From: Clostridia bacterium
GTDB taxonomy: Bacteria > Bacillota > Clostridia > Oscillospirales > CAG-272
Length of the DNA stretch: 35,333 bases
Direction: 5' to 3'
Assembly: GCA_017451485.1 (NCBI GenBank)
Contig: JAFTOG010000048.1
Span: forward strand, 1-35,333
Shown piece after piece: positions 23,567 to 31,849 of the stretch. Both the position numbers and the translations under genes were made by a program. Below the pieces are notes generated by a model that was given only the letters and a program-made list of their open reading frames with translations, had not been told where the DNA came from and made no database searches. Numbering within the stretch: position 1 is the first letter of the stretch; every line of letters starts with the position of its first letter.

Positions 23567-24676
23567 ATGTTTGTCAGATACCCTTCTAATGTTTCCTGCG
23601 GAACGGGAAATAATTTTATACTTGAATTTAACGAAAGCAGGACTATAGTAGCCCGTGTATTCTTTAAGCCCGAGGTTACGGGAAAATATAATTATCGCTT
23701 TTTTTACCAGAACAGCGTAAATACTACCTTTGCTCAAGGTGAGATAGCCTATGCAAATAAAAGCGGTGGCAATTGGACTGTGGATTACGCAGGTATTGGT
23801 ATCGGCTCCGAGTTTGGCTGTCATAACGCACCGGAAAAGCTTATTCCCGTTACATTTGACGGTAGTGTATCCAAGGCTGTTTCGCCGGATGAGGCATTCT
23901 GGACCGATGAAATAGAAATTGATGTTCCCGAGGGAAAATATCTTGTGTGGGAATGGAAAATTACAGGTGACGGACTTCCCTGCACTCCCGACAGTCAAGT
24001 CCCCACTTATATTGATTTTGGTGAGGGCTTTATAAAATACAACAGCTGTCCTATGCCTAACCTTATAGGATGCGATAAAAAGGTGAAAAAGCGTATTGCC
24101 TTTGTGGGTGACTCCATTACACAGGGCTGTGGCACCACCTTTGATGAGTATGATATGTGGGTTGGAAGAATCGGAAATATGCTAAAAGATGAGTATGCTG
24201 TATGGAATCTCGGTCTCGGCTTCTCCCGTGGCTCCGATGCGGAAACAATGGGATCTCTTATGTATAAGGCAAGGCAGAACGATATAGCTGTTCTTACATA
24301 CGGAGTAAACGATTTGCTTTCCGGTAAATACAAGGCAGGAAGAGGAGATACGGCAGGAGAGCTCCTTTCCCGTATTGAGACTATAATAAAAGAGCTTCAG
24401 GGCGTTGGTGTGGAGGTTATCCTTTCTACGGTTCCCCCCTTTCACTATCACGAATCGGCGTTAAGAGAATGGAAATGTGTAAATATGGCAATACCCACTC
24501 TTGCAAAAATTTACGGATGCAGGGTATATGATTTTGAGGCATCCCTCGACGCATCAAGTGAACCTCTTGGCAATGACTATACAAGGTACGGCGACCACCC
24601 CAATGGCGATGGAGGGGCGGCAGCCTGTGAGGCATTTAAGAGAACCTTTTTTGACGGAAAGGATTGGACACTCTGA
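23567..24676 (+). CDS. SGNH/GDSL-type esterase with N-terminal beta domain
   Basis: A 369-residue hydrolase, probably a carbohydrate or lipid deacylase. Residues 1-165 look like a beta-sandwich. The SGNH domain follows, with block I FVGDSITQG (Ser183 nucleophile), block II NLGLGFSRGSD, block III YGVNDLL (Asn248) and block V GDHPNGDGG (His344). The Asp usually three residues before the histidine is a Tyr here (YGDH), so the enzyme may work as a Ser-His dyad or use Asp343. The N-terminal jelly-roll plus a dyad recalls CE2-type acetylesterases, but this is a resemblance only. There is no signal peptide, so the protein is cytosolic. Its stop overlaps the DUF1653 start by one base (TGATG). Confidence 0.88.
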   Translation: MFVRYPSNVSCGTGNNFILEFNESRTIVARVFFKPEVTGKYNYRFFYQNSVNTTFAQGEIAYANKSGGNWTVDYAGIGIGSEFGCHNAPEKLIPVTFDGSVSKAVSPDEAFWTDEIEIDVPEGKYLVWEWKITGDGLPCTPDSQVPTYIDFGEGFIKYNSCPMPNLIGCDKKVKKRIAFVGDSITQGCGTTFDEYDMWVGRIGNMLKDEYAVWNLGLGFSRGSDAETMGSLMYKARQNDIAVLTYGVNDLLSGKYKAGRGDTAGELLSRIETIIKELQGVGVEVILSTVPPFHYHESALREWKCVNMAIPTLAKIYGCRVYDFEASLDASSEPLGNDYTRYGDHPNGDGGAAACEAFKRTFFDGKDWTL

Positions 24677-24894
24677 TGGAAGAAATCAAGCTCGGCAGAT
24701 ACCGTCACTTCAAGGGTAATGAATACGAGGTGCTTTTTATAGGTAAGGACTCGGAGACTACGGAGCCTGTGGTAATTTACCGTGCTTTGTACGGAGATAA
24801 TTCAATCTGGGTACGCCCTGCAAGAATGTGGAATGAAACCGTAGAACGGGACGGCAAGATCTATAAAAGATTTGCCTATATGGATAATGATTAA
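24676..24894 (+). CDS. DUF1653 domain protein
   Basis: A 72-residue protein starting MEEIKLGRYRHFKGNEYEVL, with VIYRALYGDNSIWVRPARMW and a terminal RFAYMDND. The pattern G-x-Y-x-H-[FY]-K-G-x-x-Y then VxYxxLY then WxRP is that of DUF1653, a small beta-barrel-like family of unknown function. I chose ATG 24676, which overlaps the SGNH stop by one base, over an in-frame start at 24664 inside the upstream gene. The coupling ties it to the esterase, although DUF1653 genes are often found alone, so a functional link is not certain. Confidence 0.88.
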   Translation: MEEIKLGRYRHFKGNEYEVLFIGKDSETTEPVVIYRALYGDNSIWVRPARMWNETVERDGKIYKRFAYMDND

Positions 24895-24901
24895 ATAAAA
24901 A

Positions 24902-24944
24902 CACCCGAAAAAGGCTGAAAACCCTTAAAAATCGGGTGCTTTCT
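24902..24944 (+). terminator. terminator of the SGNH-DUF1653 unit
   Basis: CACCCGA (24902-24908) pairs with TCGGGTG (24932-24938); an inner AAGG/CCTT stem lies inside. CTTTCT follows. Confidence 0.65.
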
Positions 24945-25006
24945 AATATATGAACAAATATGCATATAATAATATGAGAAAAGGGCGTAAAGTTTTTATA
25001 CCTGTA

Positions 25007-25035
25007 TTGAATTTATTTGAAGATTATGGTAAAAT
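25007..25035 (+). promoter_or_regulatory. predicted promoter of pyk
   Basis: TTGAAT (25007-25012) and TAAAAT (25030-25035) with a 17-base spacer; AAAGGGG (25054-25060) is the ribosome site. Confidence 0.6.
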
Positions 25036-25068
25036 GTTACTATAAGTAATGATAAAGGGGATGCAAAA

Positions 25069-26487
25069 ATGAGAAAAACTAAAATAGTATGCACAATAGG
25101 TCCTGCCTGTTCTGATGAAATAACCTTGAAAAAGATGTGTCTTGCGGGAATGAATGTGGCAAGACTTAACTTTTCCCACGGTACCCATGAGGACCACCAG
25201 ATAAATATTGATAGGCTTAAGAGAATCAGAGAAGAGCTTGATGTGCCCCTTGCTATTATGCTTGATACAAAGGGTCCAGAGTACAGAATAGGCACCTTCA
25301 AAAACGGTAAGGAGGAGCTAAGTGACGGAGATACCTTTATCTTTACCACGAGGGATGTGGAGGGAGATAATACCATAGTTTCCGTAAGCTATAAGAATCT
25401 TAGCCTTGAAATCAGTGAGGGGGATAAGATTCTTGTAAATAACGGCCTTCTTGTATTTTCAGTTCTCGAAACCACGGAGACAGATGTTATCTGCCGTGTA
25501 ATTGAGGGTGGTACAATTTCCAACCGTAAGAGCATGAGCTTCCCCGGTAAGGTAATGAATCAGGTATACTTAAGTGAGCAGGATAAGAGTGATATCCTCT
25601 TCGGAGTGCAGAACGATGTTGACTATATTGCCCTTTCCTTTGTATCCTCCGTACAGGATGTTATTGATGTAAAGAACTTCATAATGGAAAATAACGGCGG
25701 CAAAAACGATATTGGTCTTATTGCAAAAATAGAGAACCGTTCAGGTGTTGACAGCATTGAGGAAATCTGCACCGAGTGTGACGGTATTATGATAGGCAGA
25801 GGAGACCTTGGAGTTGAGATTCCATTTGAGGAGGTACCTGCCATACAGAAGAATCTTATTACAAAATGCCGCCTCCTCGGTAAGCGTGTTATTACCGCAA
25901 CGGAAATGCTGGAGTCTATGATAACAAATCCACGGCCCACAAGAGCAGAAATTTCCGATGTTGCAAATGCAGTATTTGACGGTACAAGTGCAATTATGCT
26001 CTCAGGAGAGACAGCAGCAGGTAAGCACCCTGTTCTTACAATACAGACTATGTCGAGAATAGCAGAGCAGGCAGAGAAGAGTGTGGATTTTGAAAAGAAT
26101 TTCTATACCTCAGAGTTTAGAATAAGCAATTCTATGGACGCAATATCTCACTCTGTGTGTGCTATGTCCATTGATATAGAGGCAAAGGCTATAGTGGTTT
26201 CCTCCATGTCCGGCTCAACGGTTCGTATGATTTCACGCTTCCGTTCTCCTGTTGATATTATAGGTCTTTCTGTAAATGAAAAGACCTATCATCAGCTTGC
26301 TCTTTCCTGGGGCGTTCTACCTGTTATGTGTGAGGTTTATCCGTCGTTGGAGGTGCTTTTCTATACAGCAAAGAAAATTGCTAAGGAAAAGCTCAATCTT
26401 AAAAAGGACGATAAGATAATTATCACAGGTGGCTCCCGCACAGGAGAGTCGGGAAAAACCAATACCATAAGAGTAGAGGAAATATAA
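25069..26487 (+). CDS. pyk: pyruvate kinase
   Basis: Transfers phosphate from PEP to ADP, giving pyruvate and ATP, the last step of glycolysis. The 472 residues start MRKTKIVCTIGPACSDEITL. They include ARLNFSHGTHEDH, the substrate-site MLDTKGPEYRIG, IGLIAKIENRSGVDSIEEI (Lys and Glu of the metal/PEP site), MIGRGDLGVEIPFEEV and the signature ITATEMLESM. The length is that of the basic three-domain enzyme; the extra C-terminal PEP-utiliser domain of Bacillus-type Pyk is absent. It is monocistronic. The organism also encodes PPDK (1-1486), so the PEP/pyruvate interconversion can run in both directions. Confidence 0.97.
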   Translation: MRKTKIVCTIGPACSDEITLKKMCLAGMNVARLNFSHGTHEDHQINIDRLKRIREELDVPLAIMLDTKGPEYRIGTFKNGKEELSDGDTFIFTTRDVEGDNTIVSVSYKNLSLEISEGDKILVNNGLLVFSVLETTETDVICRVIEGGTISNRKSMSFPGKVMNQVYLSEQDKSDILFGVQNDVDYIALSFVSSVQDVIDVKNFIMENNGGKNDIGLIAKIENRSGVDSIEEICTECDGIMIGRGDLGVEIPFEEVPAIQKNLITKCRLLGKRVITATEMLESMITNPRPTRAEISDVANAVFDGTSAIMLSGETAAGKHPVLTIQTMSRIAEQAEKSVDFEKNFYTSEFRISNSMDAISHSVCAMSIDIEAKAIVVSSMSGSTVRMISRFRSPVDIIGLSVNEKTYHQLALSWGVLPVMCEVYPSLEVLFYTAKKIAKEKLNLKKDDKIIITGGSRTGESGKTNTIRVEEI

Positions 26488-26552
26488 TTACTGACAGGCT
26501 TATTTACTGAATTGTCGCAGAGCTGCAGTCGGCTACACTTACAAATTAAAAC

Positions 26553-26597
26553 CACAGGGTACGCTTTTTCAAGAAAAAGCGTACCCTGTGTCTCTTT
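26553..26597. terminator. strong bidirectional terminator between pyk and the beta-galactosidase gene
   Basis: An 18-bp perfect inverted repeat: 26553-26570 pairs with 26573-26590 across only two bases, so the real loop includes part of the A/T core. TCTCTTTT follows on the plus strand and GGTTTTAATTT on the minus strand. It should stop both convergent transcripts. Confidence 0.9.
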
Positions 26598-26629
26598 TAT
26601 ATTAAAATGGTAAAAATGAATAGTGCATG

Positions 26630-29476
26630 CTATTTGGTTGGGGACATATCAAAGGAGAAGCGAATTTCCTTTTCTGTAATACGGAAGCATTCACGAACCC
26701 AGGGACCGCAGGACGAGGAGCCTGTACCGGATATCTTGTAATCTATTCTTACATGGGTAGCATAGGGCTCGGACAGCTCGCACTGATGCTTAGCTCTGTC
26801 AAGCTGGTCAATGGAGTATTGGGATACATTGAGCACAAAGGAATTGTCAGTGTCAAAGCGAACAAGACCACCCAGCTCTGCATATTTTACTCCCATGTGG
26901 TTTCCGTGGTCCTGGGGAACAACATATTTTACATATTCATCCCTGACAGTAGAACGGAATTTATCCTCACGCACATGATGGCAGATATCGGGGAGATTCT
27001 CATAGGGACCAAGTCCAAAGTATTCAAAGCTCCTTATATCCTTGACAAGAGGAAGCTCAAAGCCAAAGCGTAAAAGCCAGGGTGTATTTTCACAGACAGA
27101 TGCCGCAAGGTCGGATTTTATCCTACCGTCCTTGAAAAATGTGTACTTAAGAGTATAATTCAGGTACGGCTTACGGGATACTCCTGCAAGGACACCCTCT
27201 GTAATAATCTGGTTATCCTTTACTGTAACACGCCTTACGTTGTTGAAGGTATAATTGATATTTGCTCCACGGGATTCTGTTTTTGTTGTGTAGCATTCTG
27301 CCATAACAAGGTCGTTTTCCATAAGAGGTCTGTAAGCACCGATTTTTACGGGAGAGTGTAAAATTTCCTTGCCCCTTATCTTAATGGAATCAAAATTTCC
27401 GAGAGTTTTATTGAATCTGTATTCAAAGCCCTTGCCCTTGATATTCACAAGAAAGCCTGTGTCTTTTATATCCCTTTGGTCGAGGGGAGTGTCTGATTTT
27501 TCGGGCTTGTATACCTTTACGGGTATCTTTTGGGACAGAGTACCCAGCTCCTTGCCGTTGGGGTCTATAAGAGTGACATCAATATTGGCACCGTAGGAGC
27601 ACATTGTTGGTGTTTTCTTCGGCTTGTAGCGAAGACTGCGTCTCGGTGGTATTGACAGCTGTATGGTATTTTCCTCAACTGTTACCTCGTCCACCCTTAT
27701 TCTGTATCTTATCTTATACTCCTTAAGGGATGTAAAGTCATAGTAGTTGGTGACAGTAAGCTCTCCGTCCTCATATTTGATACGCATAGGCAGATATGCA
27801 GCCTTCAGCTCATGGGCTGACGCCTTATAGCTCCTGTCATTGAACACCACTCCGTTACAGCAGAAAGCACCGCTATGCACCATCTCACCGGGATAATCTC
27901 CACCGTAGGTAACGCTTCCGTTCCTGTCAAGACCGTGGTCTGCCCACTGCCAGATGCATCCACCAACTAATTTCGGATGCTTAAGAAACAGGTTTACATA
28001 TTCCCAGATATCACCTGCTCCGTTACCCTGGGAAAGACAGTATTCGCAAAGGAAAATTGGTTTATCAAATTTATCGTCCACTGCCCAGGAGGAAAGCTCC
28101 TCAAGGGATGGGTACATTCTTGAATACACGCTTACATTATCACTTTCCTTACCGAGGAGGGAGGCACTCTCTGAGTGGACAAGCCTTGTGGGATCGTTAA
28201 GCTTGAAAAACTCTGCCATTGCCTCTACATTGGGACCGTAGCCACATTCGTTGCCCACGGACCACATAATAACAGAAGGGTGATTTTTATCCCTTGCAAA
28301 GGTTCTCTCGGCACGGGACAGATGCTCCTTTAACCATTTAGGGTCAGTAGCAGGCCATTCATTTTCCTCCATATCGTATATGTATTTATCTGTGGGATTC
28401 CTGTATATAAAGCCGTGGGTCTCGTTATCAGCCTCAAGTATTACATAGAGTCCCAATTCATCACAGTAGTCAAGGAATTTAGGCGACGGAGGATAGTGTG
28501 AGGTTCTTACAGCATTTGCATTTATATCCTTTATTCTCTTAAGGTCCTCATATATTTCGGCATTGGTCAGGCACCAGCCGTTTGTAGGATGGACATCATG
28601 ATGGTTAACGCCTTTAATGGTAATGGGCCTGCCGTTTACGGTTATTTCGTTCTTATCGGAAATGGCAATTTCACGGATACCCACATTCTGCCTTATTTTC
28701 TCTCCCTTATATTCAATTTCAACAGTGTAGAGATAGGGGCGTTCGGCAGTCCAAAGCTTTGCGTCCTCTATTTTGAACTCACGGTAACGGGAGTGTGCCT
28801 CGTGGAGAAGACGGTCCTTGTCATATACACGGATATCTGCCCAACGGTCGGTACGAACAATAATAGTATCGTCTCCCTCAGTGCGTATTGTGAAGTCACG
28901 GAGGTGCTCATGGGGTCTTTTCAGAATATACACATCCCTGAATATGCCGTTTAATCGGAACATATCCTGGTCCTCCATATAACTGCCTGCACACCATTTA
29001 TATACCTTAACGAGGATTTCATTATCACCTTTTTTTATGTATGGTGTTATATCGAACTCACTCTGCAGATGGCTACCCTGTGTAAAGCCCACATATTTGT
29101 TATTTATGTATAGCTCTCCACAGCTGGAAATACCCTCGAATACAGCATAATACTCCATACCTGTGTCGATAATTTCAAATTCACGCTTATAAATTCCAAC
29201 AGGATTCACATTTGGAACATAGGGCATATCACATGGGAAGGGGAAGTTTATATTAGTGTAGTTAGGATGCTCATATCCCTTTAACTGCCAGCAGGAGGGT
29301 ACAGTAATTTTATCCCATTTCTGAGGTACGGCAGGGGCAAGGTCAGAGTTTTCAAAGTAGGCAAATTTCCATTCTCCGTTTAATGATATATACTCACTTA
29401 TTCCTTCGGGAATATAATATGCTCGAGGCCTTTCTCTGTTTTCACTTGTTTTCTGTGGATTTTCATAAAATCTCAT
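26630..29476 (-). CDS. lacZ: glycoside hydrolase family 2 beta-galactosidase
   Basis: Hydrolyses terminal beta-D-galactosides. The 948 residues follow the LacZ layout: N-terminal sugar-binding jelly roll (SLNGEWKFAYFENSD, VPSCWQLKGYEHPNYTN, GIYKREFEI), immunoglobulin-like domains, TIM barrel with GVNHHDVHPTNGW, the acid/base Glu410 in MWSVGNECGYG and the nucleophile Glu478 in IFLCEYCLSQGNG. A large C-terminal beta domain of the Bgal small-chain type ends with FGLGPYENLPD and DHGNHMGVKY. There is no signal peptide, so it is cytosolic and acts on imported sugars. No sugar transporter or regulator is adjacent. Ribosome site GAGAGAGG lies before the ATG. It is transcribed divergently from the Y-family polymerase. 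Confidence 0.95.
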   Translation of the reverse strand: MRFYENPQKTSENRERPRAYYIPEGISEYISLNGEWKFAYFENSDLAPAVPQKWDKITVPSCWQLKGYEHPNYTNINFPFPCDMPYVPNVNPVGIYKREFEIIDTGMEYYAVFEGISSCGELYINNKYVGFTQGSHLQSEFDITPYIKKGDNEILVKVYKWCAGSYMEDQDMFRLNGIFRDVYILKRPHEHLRDFTIRTEGDDTIIVRTDRWADIRVYDKDRLLHEAHSRYREFKIEDAKLWTAERPYLYTVEIEYKGEKIRQNVGIREIAISDKNEITVNGRPITIKGVNHHDVHPTNGWCLTNAEIYEDLKRIKDINANAVRTSHYPPSPKFLDYCDELGLYVILEADNETHGFIYRNPTDKYIYDMEENEWPATDPKWLKEHLSRAERTFARDKNHPSVIMWSVGNECGYGPNVEAMAEFFKLNDPTRLVHSESASLLGKESDNVSVYSRMYPSLEELSSWAVDDKFDKPIFLCEYCLSQGNGAGDIWEYVNLFLKHPKLVGGCIWQWADHGLDRNGSVTYGGDYPGEMVHSGAFCCNGVVFNDRSYKASAHELKAAYLPMRIKYEDGELTVTNYYDFTSLKEYKIRYRIRVDEVTVEENTIQLSIPPRRSLRYKPKKTPTMCSYGANIDVTLIDPNGKELGTLSQKIPVKVYKPEKSDTPLDQRDIKDTGFLVNIKGKGFEYRFNKTLGNFDSIKIRGKEILHSPVKIGAYRPLMENDLVMAECYTTKTESRGANINYTFNNVRRVTVKDNQIITEGVLAGVSRKPYLNYTLKYTFFKDGRIKSDLAASVCENTPWLLRFGFELPLVKDIRSFEYFGLGPYENLPDICHHVREDKFRSTVRDEYVKYVVPQDHGNHMGVKYAELGGLVRFDTDNSFVLNVSQYSIDQLDRAKHQCELSEPYATHVRIDYKISGTGSSSCGPWVRECFRITEKEIRFSFDMSPTK

Positions 29477-29514
29477 TTTAGCTACCTCTCTCTGTGTGTG
29501 CTTATTATATTTTT

Positions 29515-29543
29515 ATTTTAGCATAAATAAAGGAGTTATTCAA
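29515..29543 (-). promoter_or_regulatory. predicted promoter of the beta-galactosidase gene
   Basis: Minus-strand TTGAAT (29538-29543) and TAAAAT (29515-29520) with a 17-base spacer and a TGC extension before the -10 (TGCTAAAAT). The inverted-repeat half-site CAGTATTGT (29544-29552) abuts its upstream edge. Confidence 0.65.
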
Positions 29544-29585
29544 CAGTATTGTATTAAAAATACCCCAATTGGTAAGGATAAATGT

Positions 29586-29614
29586 TTGACTAAGGTGAAT
29601 TTTTGTGTTACAAT
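29586..29614 (+). promoter_or_regulatory. predicted promoter of the Y-family polymerase operon
   Basis: TTGACT (29586-29591) and TACAAT (29609-29614) with a 17-base spacer. The -10 lies inside the half-site ACAATACTG (29610-29618). No Bacillus-type (CGAAC-N4-GTTCG) LexA box is visible. Confidence 0.7.
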
Positions 29615-29651
29615 ACTGAATAATATAATAGATTTTGAAAGGAGATAAGGT

Positions 29652-30911
29652 ATGGATGACAGGATGTATGTCTGCATAGACTTAAAGAGCTTTTACGCAT
29701 CTTGTGAATGTGTTGAACGGGGACTCGACCCCATGAAGACAAAGCTTGTTGTGGCCGACCCTGCAAGGGGTAGGGGAGCCATATGCCTGGCTGTATCTCC
29801 GGCACTTAAAGCAGTTGGCGTAAAAAACCGATGCCGTATATACGAAATTCCTGACAAAATCGAATATATAACAGCTATTCCGAGGATGAAGCTGTATATG
29901 GAATACTCTGCAAAAATCTATTCCGTATATCTCAAGTACATCAGTAAGGACGATATACATGTATACTCCATCGACGAGTGCTTTATAGATATTACCGATT
30001 ATATGAGGCTCTACGGTATGACAGCTACGGAGCTGGCGAAAATGCTTCTTGATAAGGTGCTGGAGGAGACAGGTATTTATGCAACGGTTGGCATAGGCAC
30101 AAATCTTTTTCTTGCCAAGGTGGCTCTTGATGTTACAGCCAAGCACGCCAGAAACAGGATGGCATATCTTGATAAAAGGACCTTTGAGGAAAGGATATGG
30201 CACCACCGACCTATAACTGATATATGGAATGTGGGCAGGGGAATAGCCGACCGACTGGCACGGCACGGTGTATATGACCTTTTCGGAGTATGCACAATGA
30301 GTGAAAAAACACTGTATAAGGAATTCGGTGTCAATGCAGAGTTCCTTATCGACCACGCCCACGGGGAGGAGAGCTGTACCATACAGGATATACACAATTA
30401 TCAGTCCAAGTCCAGCTCTATATCCAACGGACAGATACTCTTTGAGGATTATAATTTCAACGATGCCAAAATCGTCCTTCGTGAGATGGTGGATATGCTG
30501 TCCCTGGACCTTGTGGATAATAATCTTGTGACAGACTCTATTTCTCTGTATGTTGGATATTCCAAGGATGCGATAAAGCCGGCAGGAGGCACAAAAAAGC
30601 TGGGGGAGTGTACAAATTCCTCTAAAAAGCTGGTAAAATACTTTCTCGATTACTATGACTCCACAGTAAAGCAGGGGTATCCTATCAGGAAAATAAATAT
30701 AGGCTTTAATAACCTTACCGATGAGTACGGGCTTACCATTGATATAATGGGGGAGAGTGAGGATGAAAGGCGTGAGCATTCCTTGCAGAAAACGGTTATA
30801 GCAATTAAGAAAAAATACGGAAAGAACGCTATCCTCAAGGGCACCAGCCTTGAGAAAAAGGCAACGGGAAAAATGAGAAATAAGCTGATAGGAGGGCATA
30901 ACGGTGAGTGA
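29652..30911 (+). CDS. Y-family DNA polymerase (UmuC/ImuB/UvrX type)
   Basis: A translesion DNA polymerase that copies damaged templates. The 419 residues begin MDDRMYVCIDLKSFYASCE, with the metal-binding Asp10 and the stacking YAS, followed by VVADPARGRGAICLAVSP. VYSIDECFID contains the catalytic Asp-Glu pair. A helix-hairpin-helix region (ITDIWNVGRGIADRLARHGV) and the little-finger domain follow. The catalytic residues are intact, so it should be active, unlike ImuB. GGAG (29640-29643) precedes the ATG. It is followed by a YolD-like gene overlapping by 8 bases, the Firmicute UvrX/YqjW-YolD pairing, usually part of the damage response. Confidence 0.95.
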   Translation: MDDRMYVCIDLKSFYASCECVERGLDPMKTKLVVADPARGRGAICLAVSPALKAVGVKNRCRIYEIPDKIEYITAIPRMKLYMEYSAKIYSVYLKYISKDDIHVYSIDECFIDITDYMRLYGMTATELAKMLLDKVLEETGIYATVGIGTNLFLAKVALDVTAKHARNRMAYLDKRTFEERIWHHRPITDIWNVGRGIADRLARHGVYDLFGVCTMSEKTLYKEFGVNAEFLIDHAHGEESCTIQDIHNYQSKSSSISNGQILFEDYNFNDAKIVLREMVDMLSLDLVDNNLVTDSISLYVGYSKDAIKPAGGTKKLGECTNSSKKLVKYFLDYYDSTVKQGYPIRKINIGFNNLTDEYGLTIDIMGESEDERREHSLQKTVIAIKKKYGKNAILKGTSLEKKATGKMRNKLIGGHNGE

Positions 30912-31242
30912 CAGAACAGACAGAGCAAGACAGTTTATGCCCTTTTCTCCCCTTAAGGGCTACGATGATCTTGTTAAGGACAAGGAAAAGATAATATCTC
31001 CAAAAAGGGAGCTTTCCGAGTACCGGGCAGGGATGCTGTCTGAAAAGCTTATTCAGGTAAAAAAGGGAATGGTAATAAAGATAGTATATTATCAAGGAGA
31101 CGGTTATATAAAAACGGAGGGTATGGTATCTGCAATAGACTTTACCACAAGACAGCTTACAGTTATCAAAAATAAAATATCCTTTGATGATATATATGAT
31201 ATTTCCTCAAAGGATATATGTGTAAACGAGTTATTCGAGTAA
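30904..31242 (+). CDS. YolD-like protein
   Basis: A 112-residue partner of the preceding polymerase, starting at GTG (30904) with AGGAGG (30890-30895) 8 bases upstream and overlapping the polymerase stop by 8 bases. The family signature is the N-terminal DRARQFMPFSPLKGYDDLV (WG/MPF-LKGYD-type motif). The C-terminal half is a small beta-rich domain (GMVIKIVYYQGDGYIKTEGM, then KNKISFDDIYDIS). YolD proteins accompany Y-family polymerases in Firmicutes and may be functional counterparts of UmuD; the mechanism is not settled. I see no terminator right after it, only an AT-rich spacer. Confidence 0.9.
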   Translation: MSDRTDRARQFMPFSPLKGYDDLVKDKEKIISPKRELSEYRAGMLSEKLIQVKKGMVIKIVYYQGDGYIKTEGMVSAIDFTTRQLTVIKNKISFDDIYDISSKDICVNELFE

Positions 31243-31301
31243 AAATGTAATTTTTTTTGAATTATTTTCATTTCCAGCAACAAAAAAGAAAAAAAGTGTG
31301 C

Positions 31302-31307
31302 TATACT
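31302..31307 (+). promoter_or_regulatory. possible -10 element of the MarR-HAD unit
   Basis: TATACT within GCTATACTTATG, about 80 bases before the start. No good -35 is found at 16-18 bases (AACAAA), so the promoter may need an activator or be self-regulated. The 140-base spacer from 31243 holds nothing else clear. Confidence 0.35.
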
Positions 31308-31384
31308 TATGAATAGTTTATTTTACAACCTCCAGAGCTTTTAAATATTACTTACTCTGGTACGATTATAGGGGGATTGTGTTT

Positions 31385-31849
31385 ATGTTAAGACGCTTTA
31401 AGGAATTTACAAGAAACATATCGCTGGCATATAAGTACCTTATTAAGATTAAATCCTTTGGCATTAAGGAATTTGGACTTAAGGGCTCCCATGTTATGTG
31501 TCTTTTTTATATTGGTGAATCGGAAAACGGACTTACAGCCACAGAGCTATGTAAGCTTTGCTGCGAGGATAAGGCAGCTGTTTCCAAGGCCCTTTCCGCC
31601 CTCAGCGAAAACGGATATGTGTCACTGGAAAACAGTGAAAATAAAAAATACCGTTCCACATACTTTCTGACTGAATCCGGTATGCAGGTTGTAGACAGGG
31701 TCAAGGACAAGATTTTCTCAGCCGTTTCGGAGGGTGGACACGGACTTACCGAGGAGGAGAGAGAGGTCTTTTACAGTGCTCTTCAGCGTATAGTCGATAA
31801 TCTTGAGGAAGTGTCAAGAAAATACAGTGAGAATAATGAAGAGGAATAA
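31385..31849 (+). CDS. MarR-family transcriptional regulator
   Basis: A 154-residue winged-helix regulator (MLRRFKEFTRNISLAYKYLI). The DNA-binding core is GLTATELCKLCCEDKAAVSK followed by ALSALSENGYVS, the wing is ENSENKKYRSTYFLTESG, and a C-terminal helix (EEREVFYSALQRIVDNLEEV) mediates dimerisation in the family. ATG 31385 is preferred over a GTG at 31379 because GGGGG (31371-31375) is 9 bases before the ATG but only 3 before the GTG. The HAD gene begins at the very next base after its TAA, so the two are co-translated. MarR proteins usually repress their own operon; the ligand is unknown. Confidence 0.92.
   Translation: MLRRFKEFTRNISLAYKYLIKIKSFGIKEFGLKGSHVMCLFYIGESENGLTATELCKLCCEDKAAVSKALSALSENGYVSLENSENKKYRSTYFLTESGMQVVDRVKDKIFSAVSEGGHGLTEEEREVFYSALQRIVDNLEEVSRKYSENNEEE

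Noticed and set aside
29682..30899. 405-codon minus-strand frame
   Set aside because: Antisense to the Y-family polymerase, which has intact catalytic motifs; no promoter or ribosome site supports it.
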